From CAYQLT01 sp964418425 (GTDB lineage Bacteria > Bacillota > Limnochordia > Limnochordales > Geochordaceae), in the NCBI GenBank assembly GCA_964418425.1, contig CAYQLT010000098.1, positions 1 through 7,028 on the forward strand: a DNA stretch of 7,028 nucleotides. Reading direction: 5' to 3'. Shown piece after piece: positions 6,552 through 7,028 of this stretch (the stretch's first letter is position 1; each line of letters opens with the position of its first letter). A program made the position numbers and the translations under genes. The notes under the pieces are model-generated. The model was given only the letters and a program-made list of their open reading frames with translations. It was not told where the DNA came from and did not search any database.

Positions 6552-6565
6552 CCATGTCGACATGG
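6552..6565. promoter_or_regulatory. 14-bp perfect palindrome upstream of the nucleotidyltransferase gene
   Basis: CCATGTCGACATGG reads identically on both strands. It lies 36 bp upstream of the -10 box at 6602, in the spacer between divergent genes, where a dimeric regulator could bind. One such palindrome is expected by chance about every 16 kb in random sequence, so significance is modest. Confidence 0.3.
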
Positions 6566-6579
6566 CAGCGGGGAGCAAA

Positions 6580-6607
6580 CTGAGGGTCGCCCGACCGATG
6601 GTATACT
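6580..6607 (+). promoter_or_regulatory. Promoter -10 for the nucleotidyltransferase gene
   Basis: TATACT (6602-6607, 5 of 6) lies 3 bp before AGAGGAG. The best -35 candidate, CTGAGG at 6580-6585 with 16-bp spacing, matches only 3 of 6, so an activator or an upstream element may be needed. The box overlaps the region just before the SD, so the leader would be very short (about 14 nt), with transcription starting at or within the SD. This weakens the call. Confidence 0.35.
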
Positions 6608-6627
6608 GCAAGAGGAGTGCAGATTCG

Positions 6628-7028
6628 ATGGCAGGTACCAAGCGAGCTCGTCCGGACAGTCTGCAGCCGAGCACGCCCGCCCCGCCCCCCGGGATGTCGC
6701 CGGAGGAGTGGGAGGGGTACCTGCGAGGCTGGCGACGGCGCCTGGCTCAGGAGGAGCAGGCGCTTGAGGCGCGGCGGCAGCAGGCTCGTTCGGCGCTCCC
6801 GGCCCTGGTGGAAACCCTGAGGCAGTACGGAGCGGTGGAGGTCTACCTGTTCGGCTCCCTGCGCACGGCTGTCTTCCGTCCGACCTCGGACATCGATCTC
6901 GGCGTTCGGGGCATCCCACCCGAACGTTTTTTTGCGGCGCTGGCCGCGCTGGATGCGGTCTGCGACATCCCGGTTGACGTGGTTGACCTCGACGAAGCCC
7001 CTCCGTCGCTCAGGGAGCGCATCCTCAG
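6628..7028 (+). CDS. Minimal nucleotidyltransferase (DNA polymerase beta-like, MNT type), 3' end outside window
   Basis: This is a nucleotidyltransferase-fold protein that would transfer a nucleotide from an NTP to a protein or small molecule. The 133 visible residues have a Pro-rich start, a charged helix with SPEEWEGYLRGWRRRLAQEE (24-43), and then the catalytic core. VEVYLFGSL (70-78) has the G76-S77 signature and is followed by RPTSDIDLGV (84-93) with metal-binding D88 and D90. The strand PVDVVDLDE (115-123) supplies the third Asp, probably D117. All catalytic acids are present. The ATG at 6628 has AGAGGAG (6611-6617) 10 nt upstream. Proteins of this kind are often antitoxins of HEPN toxins (MntA/HepT), with the partner in the next gene, but nothing beyond 7028 can be seen. 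The N-terminal helical extension is longer than in the smallest MNT proteins. A run of seven T (6927-6933) lies in the FF codons. Confidence 0.8.
   Translation, partial: MAGTKRARPDSLQPSTPAPPPGMSPEEWEGYLRGWRRRLAQEEQALEARRQQARSALPALVETLRQYGAVEVYLFGSLRTAVFRPTSDIDLGVRGIPPERFFAALAALDAVCDIPVDVVDLDEAPPSLRERIL

Noticed and set aside
6325..6555. In-frame N-terminal extension of the DUF4058 protein up to an ATG at 6555 or 6360
   Set aside because: The extension has no family similarity, the upstream ATGs lack an SD, and the predicted promoter lies within it.
6927..6933. T7 run in the nucleotidyltransferase gene as a phase-variation tract
   Set aside because: Seven bases is short, it encodes two plausible Phe residues, and the reading frame is intact on both sides.

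Overview
The window comes from a high-GC bacterium. Purine-rich Shine-Dalgarno sites (GGAGG, GGGGGAG, AGAGGAG), frequent GTG starts and sigma-70-like promoter boxes are visible. The mix of a Wzz-type chain-length protein, HemD, DUF4058, an AAA ATPase/DUF4276 pair and a minimal nucleotidyltransferase suggests a high-GC Bacillota (Limnochordia/Thermaerobacter-like) or Chloroflexota genome. No marker gene settles this, so the lineage is inference.

Layout from left to right. At 1-170 there is a leftward promoter with a palindrome near its predicted start site, and possibly the first codons of a gene that leaves the window. At 171-1493 (minus) lies a Wzz/Wzc-like chain-length determinant. At 1494-1835 a very GC-rich divergent spacer carries an imperfect 20-bp direct repeat. 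At 1836-2651 (plus) lies hemD, a stand-alone uroporphyrinogen-III synthase. At 2756-4282 (plus) a well-formed promoter drives an AAA_21-type ATPase followed by the C-terminal part of a DUF4276 (Toprim-like) protein. The end of the first gene and the beginning of the second appear to have been removed by one deletion. At 4292-5207 (minus), convergent and 9 bp away, lies a TPR-like cytoplasmic protein gene broken by a frameshift, probably with a small deletion. At 5208-5448 a spacer holds two tandem 40-bp repeat units. At 5449-6324 (minus) lies a complete DUF4058 gene with a GTG start and its own promoter. At 6325-6627 a divergent spacer holds a 14-bp palindrome and a second plus-strand promoter. 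From 6628 to the right edge (plus) runs the beginning of a DNA polymerase beta-like minimal nucleotidyltransferase.

The genes do not form one operon. Strand changes separate most of them, and each intact gene has its own SD or promoter signals. The middle block (2.8-5.2 kb) looks like an accessory region. Its ATPase segment has lower GC than hemD, and two of its three genes are damaged. The most notable observation is the ATPase/DUF4276 pair, an ATPase-plus-Toprim-like arrangement reminiscent of OLD-type systems, which is seen here in a collapsed form. DUF4058 and the nucleotidyltransferase are likewise accessory-type genes, and the latter may be half of a toxin-antitoxin pair whose partner lies beyond the window. 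I found no tRNA, rRNA, CRISPR array, transposase or recognisable riboswitch.
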